DNA of 64,000 nucleotides from contig JACQFQ010000014.1 of assembly GCA_016199985.1 (NCBI GenBank), positions 1 through 64,000 on the forward strand, written 5' to 3'. Shown here piece by piece: positions 25,977 to 34,812 of this stretch (within the stretch, counting starts at the first letter, position 1; each line of letters begins with the position of its first letter). This DNA comes from Verrucomicrobiota bacterium (GTDB lineage Bacteria > Verrucomicrobiota > Verrucomicrobiia > Limisphaerales > UBA11320). The position numbers were made by a program, and so were the translations under genes. The notes below the pieces were generated by a model, which searched no databases, was not told where the DNA came from, and saw only the letters and a program-made list of their open reading frames with translations.

Positions 25977-26936
25977 ATGATCTGGAATCTGGGACGACCG
26001 AAAAACCGCCAGAACACCCGGCGGCATGTCCTCAATGTGCGCCTCAGCTCCGAGCAGCGCCAGGGCGCCCGTCTGCGCTGGCTCGGCGTGGCTTTCGGCA
26101 CCGCCGCGTCGGCGTTCCTCGTCCTCTTCCTCTGCTGGCGAGGGGGAGATTGGGCGCTTCAAAAGTGGATCTATCGTAATCCTGCGTTCGCGGTTCGCGA
26201 GATCGAGGTCGACACCGATGGCGTCATTGCTCCCGAACAGCTCCGGCGCTGGGCCGGGGTCAACCTGGAGGAGAATCTCTTCGGCGTCGATCTGGCCCGC
26301 ATCAAGCGAGATCTCGAATATGTGCCCGTGGTCCGATCGGCCGAGGTGGAGCGCCTGCTGCCCCACACCCTTCGCATCCGCGTCATCGAGCGCGAGCCGG
26401 TCGCTCAGTTCGTTTTTGCCCAGCCGCGGCTGGGCGGGGCCATGGACGTTGTGACCTACACTCTCGACGAGGAAGGCTTTGTGATGCCGCAGATCCCCGC
26501 GTACCAGCGCGCGACGCCTCCGGCCACCAACGAGTGGCTGCCCACCATCACCGGCGTTCCTCCCGCCGAGATTCGCCCCGGCCGACGAGTGGAGTCGATC
26601 CAGGTGCTGGCCGCCCTCCGGATGGTGGTGGCTTTCGAGCGCTCCCCCATGGCCGGGCTGGTGGATCTTCGCGAGGTCTTTGTCGGCAGCGCCGATGTGC
26701 TTCTCGTGAACACCGAGCAGCGTTCCCAGATTGTCATGGGCCTCCGCAATCCTGAGCAGCAGCTCCAACGGTGGCGGGGCATTTTCGAATATGGTCAACG
26801 ACGAAGCCTGCACATCGCCGTCGCTGATTTGTCCGTGTCCAACAATGTGCCCACCCGCTGGCTGGAAGCCGGCGAGGCGGCCCTGGTGAAGCCCAAGGCC
26901 GCCCGGATCCTCCGATCGAAGAAACGCAATGCTTAG
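25977..26936 (+). CDS. ftsQ: Cell division protein FtsQ
   Basis: FtsQ is a single-pass divisome protein that recruits FtsB and FtsL. The 319-residue product has a basic cytoplasmic region, one membrane segment (LGVAFGTAASAFLVLFLCW, about residues 36-54), a POTRA domain (PAFAVREIEVDTDGVIAPEQ followed by GVNLEENLFGVDLARIKRDL), then the FtsQ-type beta domain (RIRVIEREPVAQFVF). FtsQ sequences vary greatly, but topology, POTRA and position just before ftsA make the call firm. Its last codons overlap the ftsA start (ATG at 26929), which indicates translational coupling. Confidence 0.92.
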   Translation: MIWNLGRPKNRQNTRRHVLNVRLSSEQRQGARLRWLGVAFGTAASAFLVLFLCWRGGDWALQKWIYRNPAFAVREIEVDTDGVIAPEQLRRWAGVNLEENLFGVDLARIKRDLEYVPVVRSAEVERLLPHTLRIRVIEREPVAQFVFAQPRLGGAMDVVTYTLDEEGFVMPQIPAYQRATPPATNEWLPTITGVPPAEIRPGRRVESIQVLAALRMVVAFERSPMAGLVDLREVFVGSADVLLVNTEQRSQIVMGLRNPEQQLQRWRGIFEYGQRRSLHIAVADLSVSNNVPTRWLEAGEAALVKPKAARILRSKKRNA

Positions 26937-28158
26937 GACATCCTCTGTCATCGTGGGCCTCGAAATCGGCACCTCCAAGATCTGCGCGATAGTCGGCGAG
27001 GTGAACGAAAACGAAGAGCTGAACATCACCGGGATCGGCCAGTCCAGGTCGCGAGGCGTCCGCAAGGGCGAGATCGTCGACAGCGGCCGCGTGGAGGAGG
27101 ACATCCGCGTCGCGATCGATGAGGCGGAGAAAATGTCCGACGTCGAGATCCGCAGCGTTTATCTCGGCGTCACCGGCAGCCATATTTCCTGCCTGACCAA
27201 CCGGGGCGTCCACCCCGTCGCGTCGGTGGACCGCGAAATCATGTCCGAGGACGTGGAGGATGCCATCAAGAACGCCAAGGCCGTCCGGCTTCCCGCCGAC
27301 AACGAGATCCTGCACGCCACGCGCCAGCACTTCGTCGTGGACGGGCAGGAGGGCGTGATCGATCCCGTCGGCCGGCTCGGCTCAAGGGTCGAGGTCGACA
27401 TGCACGTCATCCACGGCAACCTGAACCGTCTTCAAAACCCCATCCGCGCCGTGAAGAATCTCCAGCTTGAGGTGGAGGCCGTCGCCTTCAGCGGCCTGGC
27501 CTCGGCCCTGAGCGTGCTGAGCCCGGAGCAGCGGAAAATGGGGGCGCTCGTCATCGACCTGGGAGGCGGCGTCACGAACTTCATCGTCTATGGCAGCGGC
27601 GCGATCAAGCACGCCGGCGTGCTCGCCGTGGGAGGCGATCATGTGTCCAACGATCTCGCCTACGGGCTCAAGACTCCCCTCCAGCGCGCCGAGCAGCTCA
27701 AGGTCGACTATGGATGCGCGGTGGTTTCGGAGAGCACCAAGGGGCAGACCGTCACGATCGCCGCCGAACTGGGCGTTCCCGCGAAGACCATCAATTTGCA
27801 GCACCTCCACCACATCATGTCCTCGCGGGTCGAGGAGATGTTCCAGCTGATCGAGCAGGATATCGCCGCCACCGGCCTCCTCAATTATCTTGGCGCGGGC
27901 GTGGTGCTCTGCGGAGGCGGCTCGCGGACGCCTCGCATCCAGGAGGTCGCCGAGCGCATCTTTGGGCTGCCTGTGTCCCTGGGCCGGGCCGATTCCATCA
28001 GCGGAATCAAGAGCGCGCTCGACGAACCGGAGTTCGCCACCGCCATCGGACTTGTCCGATTCGGCTCCTTCCAGGAGAAGCGCAAAGCGGTCTCGCCCGG
28101 ATTCACCCAGACCTTGAAACAAGCGCTCGGCGGCCTCTTGCGCCGGGCGATGCTTTGA
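26929..28158 (+). CDS. ftsA: Cell division protein FtsA
   Basis: FtsA is the actin-like protein that tethers FtsZ to the membrane. The 409-residue protein has the actin-fold nucleotide motifs VGLEIGTSKICAIVGEV (phosphate 1), ALVIDLGGGVTNFIVY (phosphate 2) and GAGVVLCGGGSRTPRIQE (adenosine), plus the SHS2-type 1C domain. The C-terminus is basic and amphipathic (TLKQALGGLLRRAML), as expected for the membrane-targeting helix. It overlaps ftsQ by eight bases and precedes ftsZ by 70 bases. Confidence 0.97.
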   Translation: MLRTSSVIVGLEIGTSKICAIVGEVNENEELNITGIGQSRSRGVRKGEIVDSGRVEEDIRVAIDEAEKMSDVEIRSVYLGVTGSHISCLTNRGVHPVASVDREIMSEDVEDAIKNAKAVRLPADNEILHATRQHFVVDGQEGVIDPVGRLGSRVEVDMHVIHGNLNRLQNPIRAVKNLQLEVEAVAFSGLASALSVLSPEQRKMGALVIDLGGGVTNFIVYGSGAIKHAGVLAVGGDHVSNDLAYGLKTPLQRAEQLKVDYGCAVVSESTKGQTVTIAAELGVPAKTINLQHLHHIMSSRVEEMFQLIEQDIAATGLLNYLGAGVVLCGGGSRTPRIQEVAERIFGLPVSLGRADSISGIKSALDEPEFATAIGLVRFGSFQEKRKAVSPGFTQTLKQALGGLLRRAML

Positions 28159-28228
28159 TCGCATTGAGGCGCGATCTCCGGAGAGCTCAGGCTCGCCGGG
28201 GTGGAGCGATCCGACCTTCAAAACGTTT

Positions 28229-29560
28229 ATGGCAGAAATTCTCTCGAATACGAATCCCACGCCCGCCATGGGTCGGACGCTCAGCCTCCGCGTTCTGGGA
28301 GTGGGCGGCGCCGGGTGCAACGCGGTCTCGCAGCTCGCCGCGGAGGCGCTTTCGGGGGTTGAGTTCGCCCTGCTCAACACCGACGCCGCCGCCCTGATGC
28401 GGCAAACGAACTGCCGTCGGTTCGTCCTGGGCGAGCGATCTGTCCGCGGGCTCGGGGCCGGAGGCGAGCCGGAGCGCGGTCGCGCCGCCGCCGAGGAGGA
28501 CGCGGGGATGCTTCGCGAGCTTTGCCAGGGAAGCGATCTGGTTTTCGTGGTCGCCGGAATGGGCGGCGGCACCGGCACCGGCGCGGCGCCGGTCGTGGCC
28601 CGCGTGGCCCGCGAGGCGGGCGCGTTGGTGATCGGCGTCGTGGTGACGCCTTTCGACTCCGAGGGACGCGTTCGACAGCGTCGCGCCGCCTACGGATTGC
28701 AGCAGCTGCAGGTCGTCGCCGACGCGGTCATCTGCCTCCCGAATCAGGCGATCCTCAAGCAGATCGATGAGAAGACGAGCCTGCTCGAGGCTTTCCGTCT
28801 GGCCAACGACCTGGTCGCACAGGGGATCCAGGGTTTGTGGCGGATGCTCTCGCGGCCGGGCCTGATCAATGTGGATTTCGCCGACCTGTGCGCCGTGATC
28901 AAGGGCAAGCATTGCCACAGCTCGCTGGCCTCCGCGGAGGCCAGGGGCGAGAACCGCGCGGCGGTTCTCCTGGAACGCCTGTTCGCGCATCCGCTGATCG
29001 AGGGCGGCGCGCGATTGTCGGAATCGACCCACATGCTGGTGTGTCTGGTGGGCGGCCCGGAGTTGTCGATGCGGGATGTGAACCACGTGATGGAGCAGAT
29101 CCGCCGCCATGCCGAGCATGCGAGCATTGTTCTGGGCGCGTGCATTGAGGACGAATCGCGCGACCGCATAGCGATCACGGTGGTGGCGTCAACCAGTGAG
29201 ACCGACGGAGATCGCAGGGACGCGTCGTCGCCGGAGCCTGGCGTGGTCGTCGACTTCGGGCCGGCCGCGTCCTCCAAACCCTCGGATGAGCCTTTGCTGC
29301 GGGAGGAGAATCTGGAGGAGAACGTGAAGGTCCCGTCGCGGTTCGTCGCGCCGCCGCCCGAGAGCACACCGGAGATGGTGCGGCATGTGGCCAGCCAGAC
29401 GCAGCTGAAGGGCCGCCGGAGGAGCGACACATGGAAGCAAGGCACTCTGAATCTCGAGATCGTTTCGAAGGGCCGCTTCGAGAAGAGCGCGCCCACGATC
29501 CATCGCGGCCAGGATCTCGACATCCCCACTTTTGTTCGGCGGGGCGTTGTCCTGAATTGA
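28229..29560 (+). CDS. ftsZ: Cell division protein FtsZ (divergent)
   Basis: FtsZ is the tubulin-like GTPase that forms the division ring. The 443-residue protein has GVGGAGCNAV (28-37 region), LNTDAAAL, the T3 loop GLGAGGEPERGRAAAEED, the tubulin signature GGGTGTG at residues 112-118, and the T7 catalytic loop N214-V-D-F-A-D219. After a long variable linker it ends in DIPTFVRRGVVLN, a good match to the FtsA-binding C-terminal peptide. The segment after T7 (KGKHCHSSLASAEARGENRA) departs from the usual GxAxMGxG consensus. An in-frame ATG at 28268 is a second possible start. Last gene of the dcw cluster. Confidence 0.96.
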   Translation: MAEILSNTNPTPAMGRTLSLRVLGVGGAGCNAVSQLAAEALSGVEFALLNTDAAALMRQTNCRRFVLGERSVRGLGAGGEPERGRAAAEEDAGMLRELCQGSDLVFVVAGMGGGTGTGAAPVVARVAREAGALVIGVVVTPFDSEGRVRQRRAAYGLQQLQVVADAVICLPNQAILKQIDEKTSLLEAFRLANDLVAQGIQGLWRMLSRPGLINVDFADLCAVIKGKHCHSSLASAEARGENRAAVLLERLFAHPLIEGGARLSESTHMLVCLVGGPELSMRDVNHVMEQIRRHAEHASIVLGACIEDESRDRIAITVVASTSETDGDRRDASSPEPGVVVDFGPAASSKPSDEPLLREENLEENVKVPSRFVAPPPESTPEMVRHVASQTQLKGRRRSDTWKQGTLNLEIVSKGRFEKSAPTIHRGQDLDIPTFVRRGVVLN

Positions 29561-29666
29561 CGATGCTCGTTGTCGCGAGTCGCGCCGCTTCGAAACTTAC
29601 CCTTGGCTTCGCCCGGTGTTGGGTGTAACCACTCCGCGATTCCTGAACCCCGTTTGTTGCGGCGAG

Positions 29667-31043
29667 ATGGTGAAAAACACAACTGAAGCACAAGGTCCCT
29701 GGTGGCGCGGCTTGAACCGATATCATTGGTTCGTCCTCATCGTCGCGGCGCTGGGCTGGTTGTTCGATTGCCTCGACCAGCAGCTCTTCACCCTCGCTCG
29801 CGTCCCTGCCATGAAGGAGCTGCTGCGTGTCGACGGCGTCGCGCCTTCGCCGGCGGATGTGGCCCGATACGGCGGCTGGGCCACATCGGTGTTCCTCGTT
29901 GGCTGGGCGTCCGGTGGGCTCCTCTTCGGCGTGCTCGGCGACAAGATCGGACGGGCCAAGACCATGCTTTGGACCATCCTGATGTATTCGGTCTGCACCG
30001 GCCTCAGCGCCTTATCGCACGGTTTCTATGATTTCGCCTTTTATCGGTTCATTACGGGCTTGGGCGTCGGGGGCGAGTTCGCTGTGGGCGTCGCGTTGGT
30101 CGCGGAAGTCATGCCCGATCACGCCCGGCCCTATGCCATCAGTCTGCTCCAGGGCTTGTCCGCGGTGGGCAACATTTCCGCGGCCTTGATCAACATCGGC
30201 CTCGGGCAGATCGAAACGGGCGGCATGAGCCGCTGGCGGATCATGTTCCTCATCGGCGCCTTGCCCGCCTTGCTCGCCCTGTTCATCCGATCCCGTCTCA
30301 AGGAGCCCGAGCGATGGAAAAGCGTCGCGGCGTCCGGCGCCGTGGTTCAACAGCTCGGCTCCTACAGCGCCCTCTTCGGCGTCCGCCTCTGGCGTCGTCG
30401 CGCCTTGGCGGGGCTCGGATTGGCCTTCGCCGGCGTCGTGGGACTATGGGGCATCGCGTTCTTCACCCCAGATCTGGTTCGTTCTGTCTTCACCGGCCAT
30501 TTCAAGGCCCTGGGGTTGACGGGGGATCAGATCGAAAAGCAGATGCTTTTCTGGACGGGCGTCACGATGATTGCGCAGAACATCGCCGGGTTTCTGGGGA
30601 TCGCTTGCTTTGGAATGATGGCCCAGAGGGTTGGACGTCGCCCCACGTTCGCCGTGGCATTCATCGGCGCGATGGCTTCCACGGGCTGTGTCTACTGGTT
30701 CCTCCGTGAGTTTTCCCAGATCTTCTGGCTGATTCCCCTGATGGGTTTCTTTGTCCTGTCATTGTTCGGCGGTTACGCCGTGTACTTTCCTGAGCTGTTC
30801 CCCACGCATCTCCGGAGCACCGGCGTCTCCTTCTGCTACAACGTCGGTCGGTTCGTGGCGGCCATCGGGCCTTTTCTCTTTGGTTTCCTCACCGGCTCCG
30901 TCTTCAAGGACTATCCCGACCCCATCCGCTACGCGGGGGTGACGATGTGCTCCGTGTTTCTCCTGGGGTTGCTGGCGCTGCCGTTCGCTCCGGAGACGCT
31001 GGGGCAGCCGCTGCCGGAGGCCGAACCCGATCCCGCGCGCTGA
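29667..31043 (+). CDS. MFS transporter (metabolite:proton symporter type)
   Basis: A 458-residue major facilitator with 12 predicted membrane segments. Family motifs: GLLFGVLGDKIGRAKTMLW (the loop 2-3 GDxxGRxxxL motif), FYRFITGLGVGGEFAVGVAL, and a second-half repeat near GMMAQRVGRRPTFAVAF. YFPELFPTHLRSTGVSFCYN resembles sugar/aromatic-acid transporters (SP or AAHS groups). The substrate cannot be deduced. The start at 29667 (MVKNTTEAQGPWW) was preferred over an upstream ATG at 29616 that adds an unlikely 17-residue extension. It stands 106 bases after ftsZ and 4 bases before the next gene, so it may be co-transcribed with the lipoprotein. Confidence 0.9.
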   Translation: MVKNTTEAQGPWWRGLNRYHWFVLIVAALGWLFDCLDQQLFTLARVPAMKELLRVDGVAPSPADVARYGGWATSVFLVGWASGGLLFGVLGDKIGRAKTMLWTILMYSVCTGLSALSHGFYDFAFYRFITGLGVGGEFAVGVALVAEVMPDHARPYAISLLQGLSAVGNISAALINIGLGQIETGGMSRWRIMFLIGALPALLALFIRSRLKEPERWKSVAASGAVVQQLGSYSALFGVRLWRRRALAGLGLAFAGVVGLWGIAFFTPDLVRSVFTGHFKALGLTGDQIEKQMLFWTGVTMIAQNIAGFLGIACFGMMAQRVGRRPTFAVAFIGAMASTGCVYWFLREFSQIFWLIPLMGFFVLSLFGGYAVYFPELFPTHLRSTGVSFCYNVGRFVAAIGPFLFGFLTGSVFKDYPDPIRYAGVTMCSVFLLGLLALPFAPETLGQPLPEAEPDPAR

Positions 31044-31047
31044 CGGG

Positions 31048-32352
31048 ATGCAGAGTTCATCGCCAGTGCGCGGTTGTGACCAGGGGGACCTTCGATTCGC
31101 CGGCGCCCCGCCGTTCTCCGCTACGACGCGTTTCCGGCCGCTTCTCCTCCTGGCTCTCGCGTTTATGCTCGCGGGCTGTGAGTTTCGATCCGGCCGCAGC
31201 GAGCAGGAGGCTCTGTTGGCTCGATTGCCGCGACAAACCGAGTCGAGCTCCGCGTTCGAGGCCGCGATGACCAACAGTCCGGCCGCTGCGGCCCAGACAG
31301 ATCTCTCCCCGATTGTGCTGTTTCATAGCCGTTCGAAGACGATCCGGCTTTTCGTCCCGGGCTCGGGCTCGGTGTTCTCTCCCCCCCGCTATTTGGCTTA
31401 TGGCGCGAACGGTCCCAAGATCCTCACGAACGCGATAACGCGCTCGATTACGAACATGCAGGAGCGCTGGCTCCTGGCGTGGTTTCACGGGGCGACGGGA
31501 TGGGAGAAGTCGGATTGCCCCATCGGGATTCAGCTGGAGCATCCGCCCCGCAGCATCACGCTGGACGCGCAGGGCGTGCGACTGGAGTTTGGCGAGACCG
31601 CGGGTTACTGGGGGATGATGGCGCTCTACGGCGTCCAACCGTTGCCGACCTCGGTGGCCGAGGCCGTGGGTCAGGGCATTCCTCGCGATGAATTCAAGAA
31701 GCTTCCCCGCGTATGGGAGTGGGCGTCGGCCGTCCCCCGGGATCCCTTGACCCGCTTGCGCTATTGGGGCAGCGCTTTTTCCCGGTTTCCGTATCAGGCC
31801 TGGCGCTATGTGGAGCCTGTGGAGGGCGGCGCTCATGACGCGGCATCCATCCATTTCCAGTTCGATTGGATGTCCGCGCCCTGCGACTGGGAGGTCACTC
31901 CATGGAGCCAGGCGCCCCTCAGCACTCCTCTCGCCCGGGCCTCTCGTCAATTCCCGCACTCGATCAGGCTTTCTCCGGTCGCCTACGACATGCAGGTCGC
32001 AACGCCGTCGGGACCGCTCTTCGCTGTGGGGAACTCGCTGACTTACTCCGCTCACGTGACGGGCCTCAGCTTGTTGCCGACGGGCGCGCGCCAGACTCTG
32101 ACCGGGGCGGAATCCTCGGTCGCCGCGGCTCAGCCCTCCTGGCGACCCTGCCGATTCGTCGACCTTGAGGGCGCGGCGCCAATAAGCTCGCTGCGTGTCG
32201 CGGAGGCCGCGATGCGGTTGGAGTGGTTATCGATGCGGGGCGATCGAGTTGAATGGATCTCCTTGGGCGAGATGGACGCGGGCCAGGATCATGGGGGATC
32301 GGTCGAGACCCGTTCTGTGAACGCCAACACCCGACTGCAGATTTGGCGTTAA
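31048..32352 (+). CDS. Unknown lipoprotein
   Basis: A 434-residue protein whose N-terminal region has a hydrophobic stretch (PLLLLALAFMLAGC) ending in a good lipobox, so Cys44 should be lipidated. The 30-residue segment before the hydrophobic part is unusually long for a signal peptide; no better in-frame start was found except a GTG at 31066. The mature part is rich in Trp, Ser and Pro, has no recognised domain and looks globular and beta-rich. It follows the MFS gene after four bases. No function can be assigned. Confidence 0.65.
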   Translation: MQSSSPVRGCDQGDLRFAGAPPFSATTRFRPLLLLALAFMLAGCEFRSGRSEQEALLARLPRQTESSSAFEAAMTNSPAAAAQTDLSPIVLFHSRSKTIRLFVPGSGSVFSPPRYLAYGANGPKILTNAITRSITNMQERWLLAWFHGATGWEKSDCPIGIQLEHPPRSITLDAQGVRLEFGETAGYWGMMALYGVQPLPTSVAEAVGQGIPRDEFKKLPRVWEWASAVPRDPLTRLRYWGSAFSRFPYQAWRYVEPVEGGAHDAASIHFQFDWMSAPCDWEVTPWSQAPLSTPLARASRQFPHSIRLSPVAYDMQVATPSGPLFAVGNSLTYSAHVTGLSLLPTGARQTLTGAESSVAAAQPSWRPCRFVDLEGAAPISSLRVAEAAMRLEWLSMRGDRVEWISLGEMDAGQDHGGSVETRSVNANTRLQIWR

Positions 32353-32393
32353 CCAAGGCTTGCAACAGGAGGGGGTCCGGGCATCCTCCCGCG

Positions 32394-32834
32394 ATGAATC
32401 CAAAGCGCCTGGCTCTCGCCGTCCTCGCTGTCTTCATCGCCGTTTTTGCCACCGACTTTTTTGTCCACGGGGTTTGGTTGAACGGCCGCTATATGGAGAC
32501 CGCCTCTCTCTGGCGGACGGAGGAGGAGATGGCCGCGCATCGTGTGTGGCTCATGGGCGGACAGCTCCTCTGGTCCGTGATCTTCGTGATGTTGTGGGCA
32601 AAAGGCTTCGCTTCGTCGGCCTGCGTTCGCTGCGCCGTCATGTTCGGACTCTTCATGGCCCTGTTCCACCAATCGAACACGCTGATCCAGTACGCTGTTC
32701 AGCCCATGCCGAGCGACATCGCGATCAAGTGGGTTGGCGCCGGCGCTGTTCAAGGCATGATCGCGGGGCTTGTTGCGTTCTTCGTCTACAAGCCCAAGGC
32801 GTGCGCCAGCTGCGCTCCGGCGAAGAGCGAATAA
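32394..32834 (+). CDS. Small four-helix membrane protein
   Basis: A 146-residue protein with four predicted membrane segments: LALAVLAVFIAVFATDFFV, WLMGGQLLWSVIFVMLW, CAVMFGLFMALFHQSNTLI and GAVQGMIAGLVAFFVY. A short hydrophilic loop (LNGRYMETASLWRTEEEM) lies between the first two and a Cys-containing tail (KPKACASCAPAKSE) ends it. The start at 32394 gives MNPKRLALAV, right at the first helix; a longer frame from 32253 overlaps the upstream gene. It resembles small DUF-type membrane proteins, but no named family could be fixed. It converges with the DUF1080 gene. Confidence 0.75.
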   Translation: MNPKRLALAVLAVFIAVFATDFFVHGVWLNGRYMETASLWRTEEEMAAHRVWLMGGQLLWSVIFVMLWAKGFASSACVRCAVMFGLFMALFHQSNTLIQYAVQPMPSDIAIKWVGAGAVQGMIAGLVAFFVYKPKACASCAPAKSE

Positions 32835-32849
32835 CGGCTCGGCGAGCCG
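32835..32849. terminator. Short hairpin between convergent genes
   Basis: CGGCTC (32835-32840) pairs with GAGCCG (32844-32849) around a three-base loop, in the 31 bases that separate the two convergent stop codons. It lacks a U-tract, so termination activity is only a suggestion. Confidence 0.3.
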
Positions 32850-32865
32850 CGGCCCAATTCCCGGC

Positions 32866-33651
32866 CTACTTCTTGAAGTCGGTGTTGTTGTCCTTCAGGT
32901 CGAGCTCCTGAATCCAGGTGTTGCGGTAGCGCACGTCGTGCCCTTCGCATTGGAGCTTGAGCCCGCCGGGGACGTCGGTGATGCCTTTGCCGCCGTCGTT
33001 GCCGCCATCAATACCGGACTTCGCTCCGCCCCACACCTGACTGATGTCCTGGTTGACGTGAGCTTTCTTTCCATTGAAGAAGAGCGTCACCCGCGCCTTC
33101 TCCGAGCGCTTGCCGTCCTTGAATCGCGCCGCGCGAAAAACGATGTCGTAGGCGTTCCATTTGCCTGTGCCGTTGTAGGCCTCATAGGGCGACGGCGTCT
33201 CATTGATGACCGCGCCCATTCCGTGAGGCGTCTTGTCGCCGTCGAGCACCTGGATCTCATAGCGATTCTGCAGGTAGACCCCGCTGTTGCCTCCGGGCTT
33301 CATGACGAGGAACTCAATGTGCAGACGGAAATCGCGATAGGCCTTCTTGGTGACGATGTCGGCGGCGCCATATTTGCCGCCGGCGGCCGCGGGATCGTCG
33401 GTCATCAGGGCCGACCCTTTGTCGACGGGATCCTCCACGATCTTCCACTTGATCGGGAGCGATGAGGCGAACCCAGGCCCCTGCCAGTAGGTCCATTTCT
33501 CATCCAGGGTCTTGCGAGTGCCGTCAATGAGGACTTCGGCCCCTCGAGCCGGCTTGGCGCCGACGCCCACTTTGGCGTGAGCCGCGGAGATTGGGGCGAT
33601 GACGGCGACGAGCAGGGCGAGAGCGCGCGCGAATCGGGGAGCGGTGTGCAT
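32866..33651 (-). CDS. Secreted DUF1080 (3-keto-disaccharide hydrolase-like) protein
   Basis: A 261-residue secreted protein. The start at 33651 places a clean signal peptide (RALALLVAVIAPISAAHA) at the N-terminus. The rest is a DUF1080 jellyroll, the fold shared with 3-keto-glycoside hydrolases and laminin-G-like lectins: KWTYWQGPG, YRDFRLHIEFLVMKPGGNSG, VYLQNRYEIQVLD, GKWNAYDIVFRAARF, and TWIQELDLKD at the end. The family is much expanded in Verrucomicrobiota and Planctomycetota, often near carbohydrate genes. Here it stands alone on the minus strand with only a DUF6799-like protein upstream; the sugar target is unknown. Confidence 0.88.
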   Translation of the reverse strand: MHTAPRFARALALLVAVIAPISAAHAKVGVGAKPARGAEVLIDGTRKTLDEKWTYWQGPGFASSLPIKWKIVEDPVDKGSALMTDDPAAAGGKYGAADIVTKKAYRDFRLHIEFLVMKPGGNSGVYLQNRYEIQVLDGDKTPHGMGAVINETPSPYEAYNGTGKWNAYDIVFRAARFKDGKRSEKARVTLFFNGKKAHVNQDISQVWGGAKSGIDGGNDGGKGITDVPGGLKLQCEGHDVRYRNTWIQELDLKDNNTDFKK

Positions 33652-33761
33652 GGGTGGAGGCGAGTTGAGGAAACGTGTCGTGGTGTTGGAAATCATGGAC
33701 GCTGATGAGCCGCCCGATGATGTTCCGAACCCCGCCTCGACTGCAACGCCCGTTTTGACTT

Positions 33762-34580
33762 TCAGTAGCCCTTGAGCTGGCGATGCCCGTTGCGCGGCCC
33801 CGGCAGCCGCACCACGCGCACCAGATCGCCATCGGACAACCGAACGGGCGCCTCGCTGGCATAGGCGCGCGCGGCGCTGTGACGGAGGAGGCTTCCGTCC
33901 CCGCGCACCAGCGTGCCGTCGTTCATGACCATCGTGCGCCCCGGCGGGAGCGGAATCAGCGAGCCGTCCTTGAACAGGACAACCCGGCCGTCTCGATAGG
34001 TGATCGTGTCCCAGGCCCGCAGCTCCTGGCCGTCAGGCTGGAAGATCTGGCCGTCCTGGAGATGGGACGCGTAACCATTGGGCATGATCATCCGGCCATA
34101 CTCGCCGATCCATGTCCCGTTTTCGAGCTGCTGACCGGGCGGCACGGGTTCGGCCACGCCTTGAACGACGCGCATGAGCTTGCCCTTAACCCGGACGAAG
34201 TGCTCCTGCGGATAAGTCATGCTTCCATCCGGCCGGAACAGGGCCCCGTCCATGAAAAGCCGTTCGCCTTCAGCGAGCTTTCCGATGGGCGCGCCACGTT
34301 TCAGAAGGACGCCGTCGGGATGGAGCTCGATTTCGTTGGGGAGTCGCAGCGCCCGGAGAAGCGGGGCTTGAATGCCCGCTCGCAAGACCTCGACCCGCCC
34401 GGAACGCATCCGCACGCAGGGAACGGATTGGAAGGCGGCGCCGGGGGACTCCGGGCTGCCGACGAGCCTGACGATCTCGATCGTGTCGAGCGCGTCTGTT
34501 TCGATGGGACCCGCTTCCACAGCGGGCCCGGAGAGCGCCGCCAACAGCGCGGCTGCGAGGGCCGGTTTTACAAAGTACAT
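33762..34580 (-). CDS. Secreted DUF6799-like repeat protein
   Basis: A 272-residue secreted protein. With the start at 34580 it has a signal peptide (MYFVKPALAAALLAALSGPA). The mature part carries repeats of the form GxxxxxDGxxxxxDG: ERLFMDGALFRPDGSM, YGRMIMPNGYASHLQDG, DTITYRDGRVVLFKDGSL and TMVMNDGTLVRGDGSLL. These resemble the DUF6799 family of short MORN-like repeats, which is known mainly from Bacteroidota and Verrucomicrobiota. It has no known enzymatic activity. It transcribes in the same direction as DUF1080, 110 bases ahead of it, and diverges from the DUF1552 gene. Confidence 0.75.
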   Translation of the reverse strand: MYFVKPALAAALLAALSGPAVEAGPIETDALDTIEIVRLVGSPESPGAAFQSVPCVRMRSGRVEVLRAGIQAPLLRALRLPNEIELHPDGVLLKRGAPIGKLAEGERLFMDGALFRPDGSMTYPQEHFVRVKGKLMRVVQGVAEPVPPGQQLENGTWIGEYGRMIMPNGYASHLQDGQIFQPDGQELRAWDTITYRDGRVVLFKDGSLIPLPPGRTMVMNDGTLVRGDGSLLRHSAARAYASEAPVRLSDGDLVRVVRLPGPRNGHRQLKGY

Positions 34581-34812
34581 AGTCGTGACCCGCGGGGATG
34601 ACGGTGTGGGGCCGAGTCCTTCCGCGATAGTGTTTGGGACAGAGTATTCGTCGCACACGAGCGCGTGTTTCGCAAGTGACCCGAGGACGAACACCTCGCG
34701 CGCCGTCGAGGTTCAGGCGCATTGAATCGCTTGAATGTTCAGGGACAACCCGGCAGTGTCCAGGGACCCACATGAGACTGACGGGACTCCGGAACCTTCG
34801 ATCGCTGGACTT

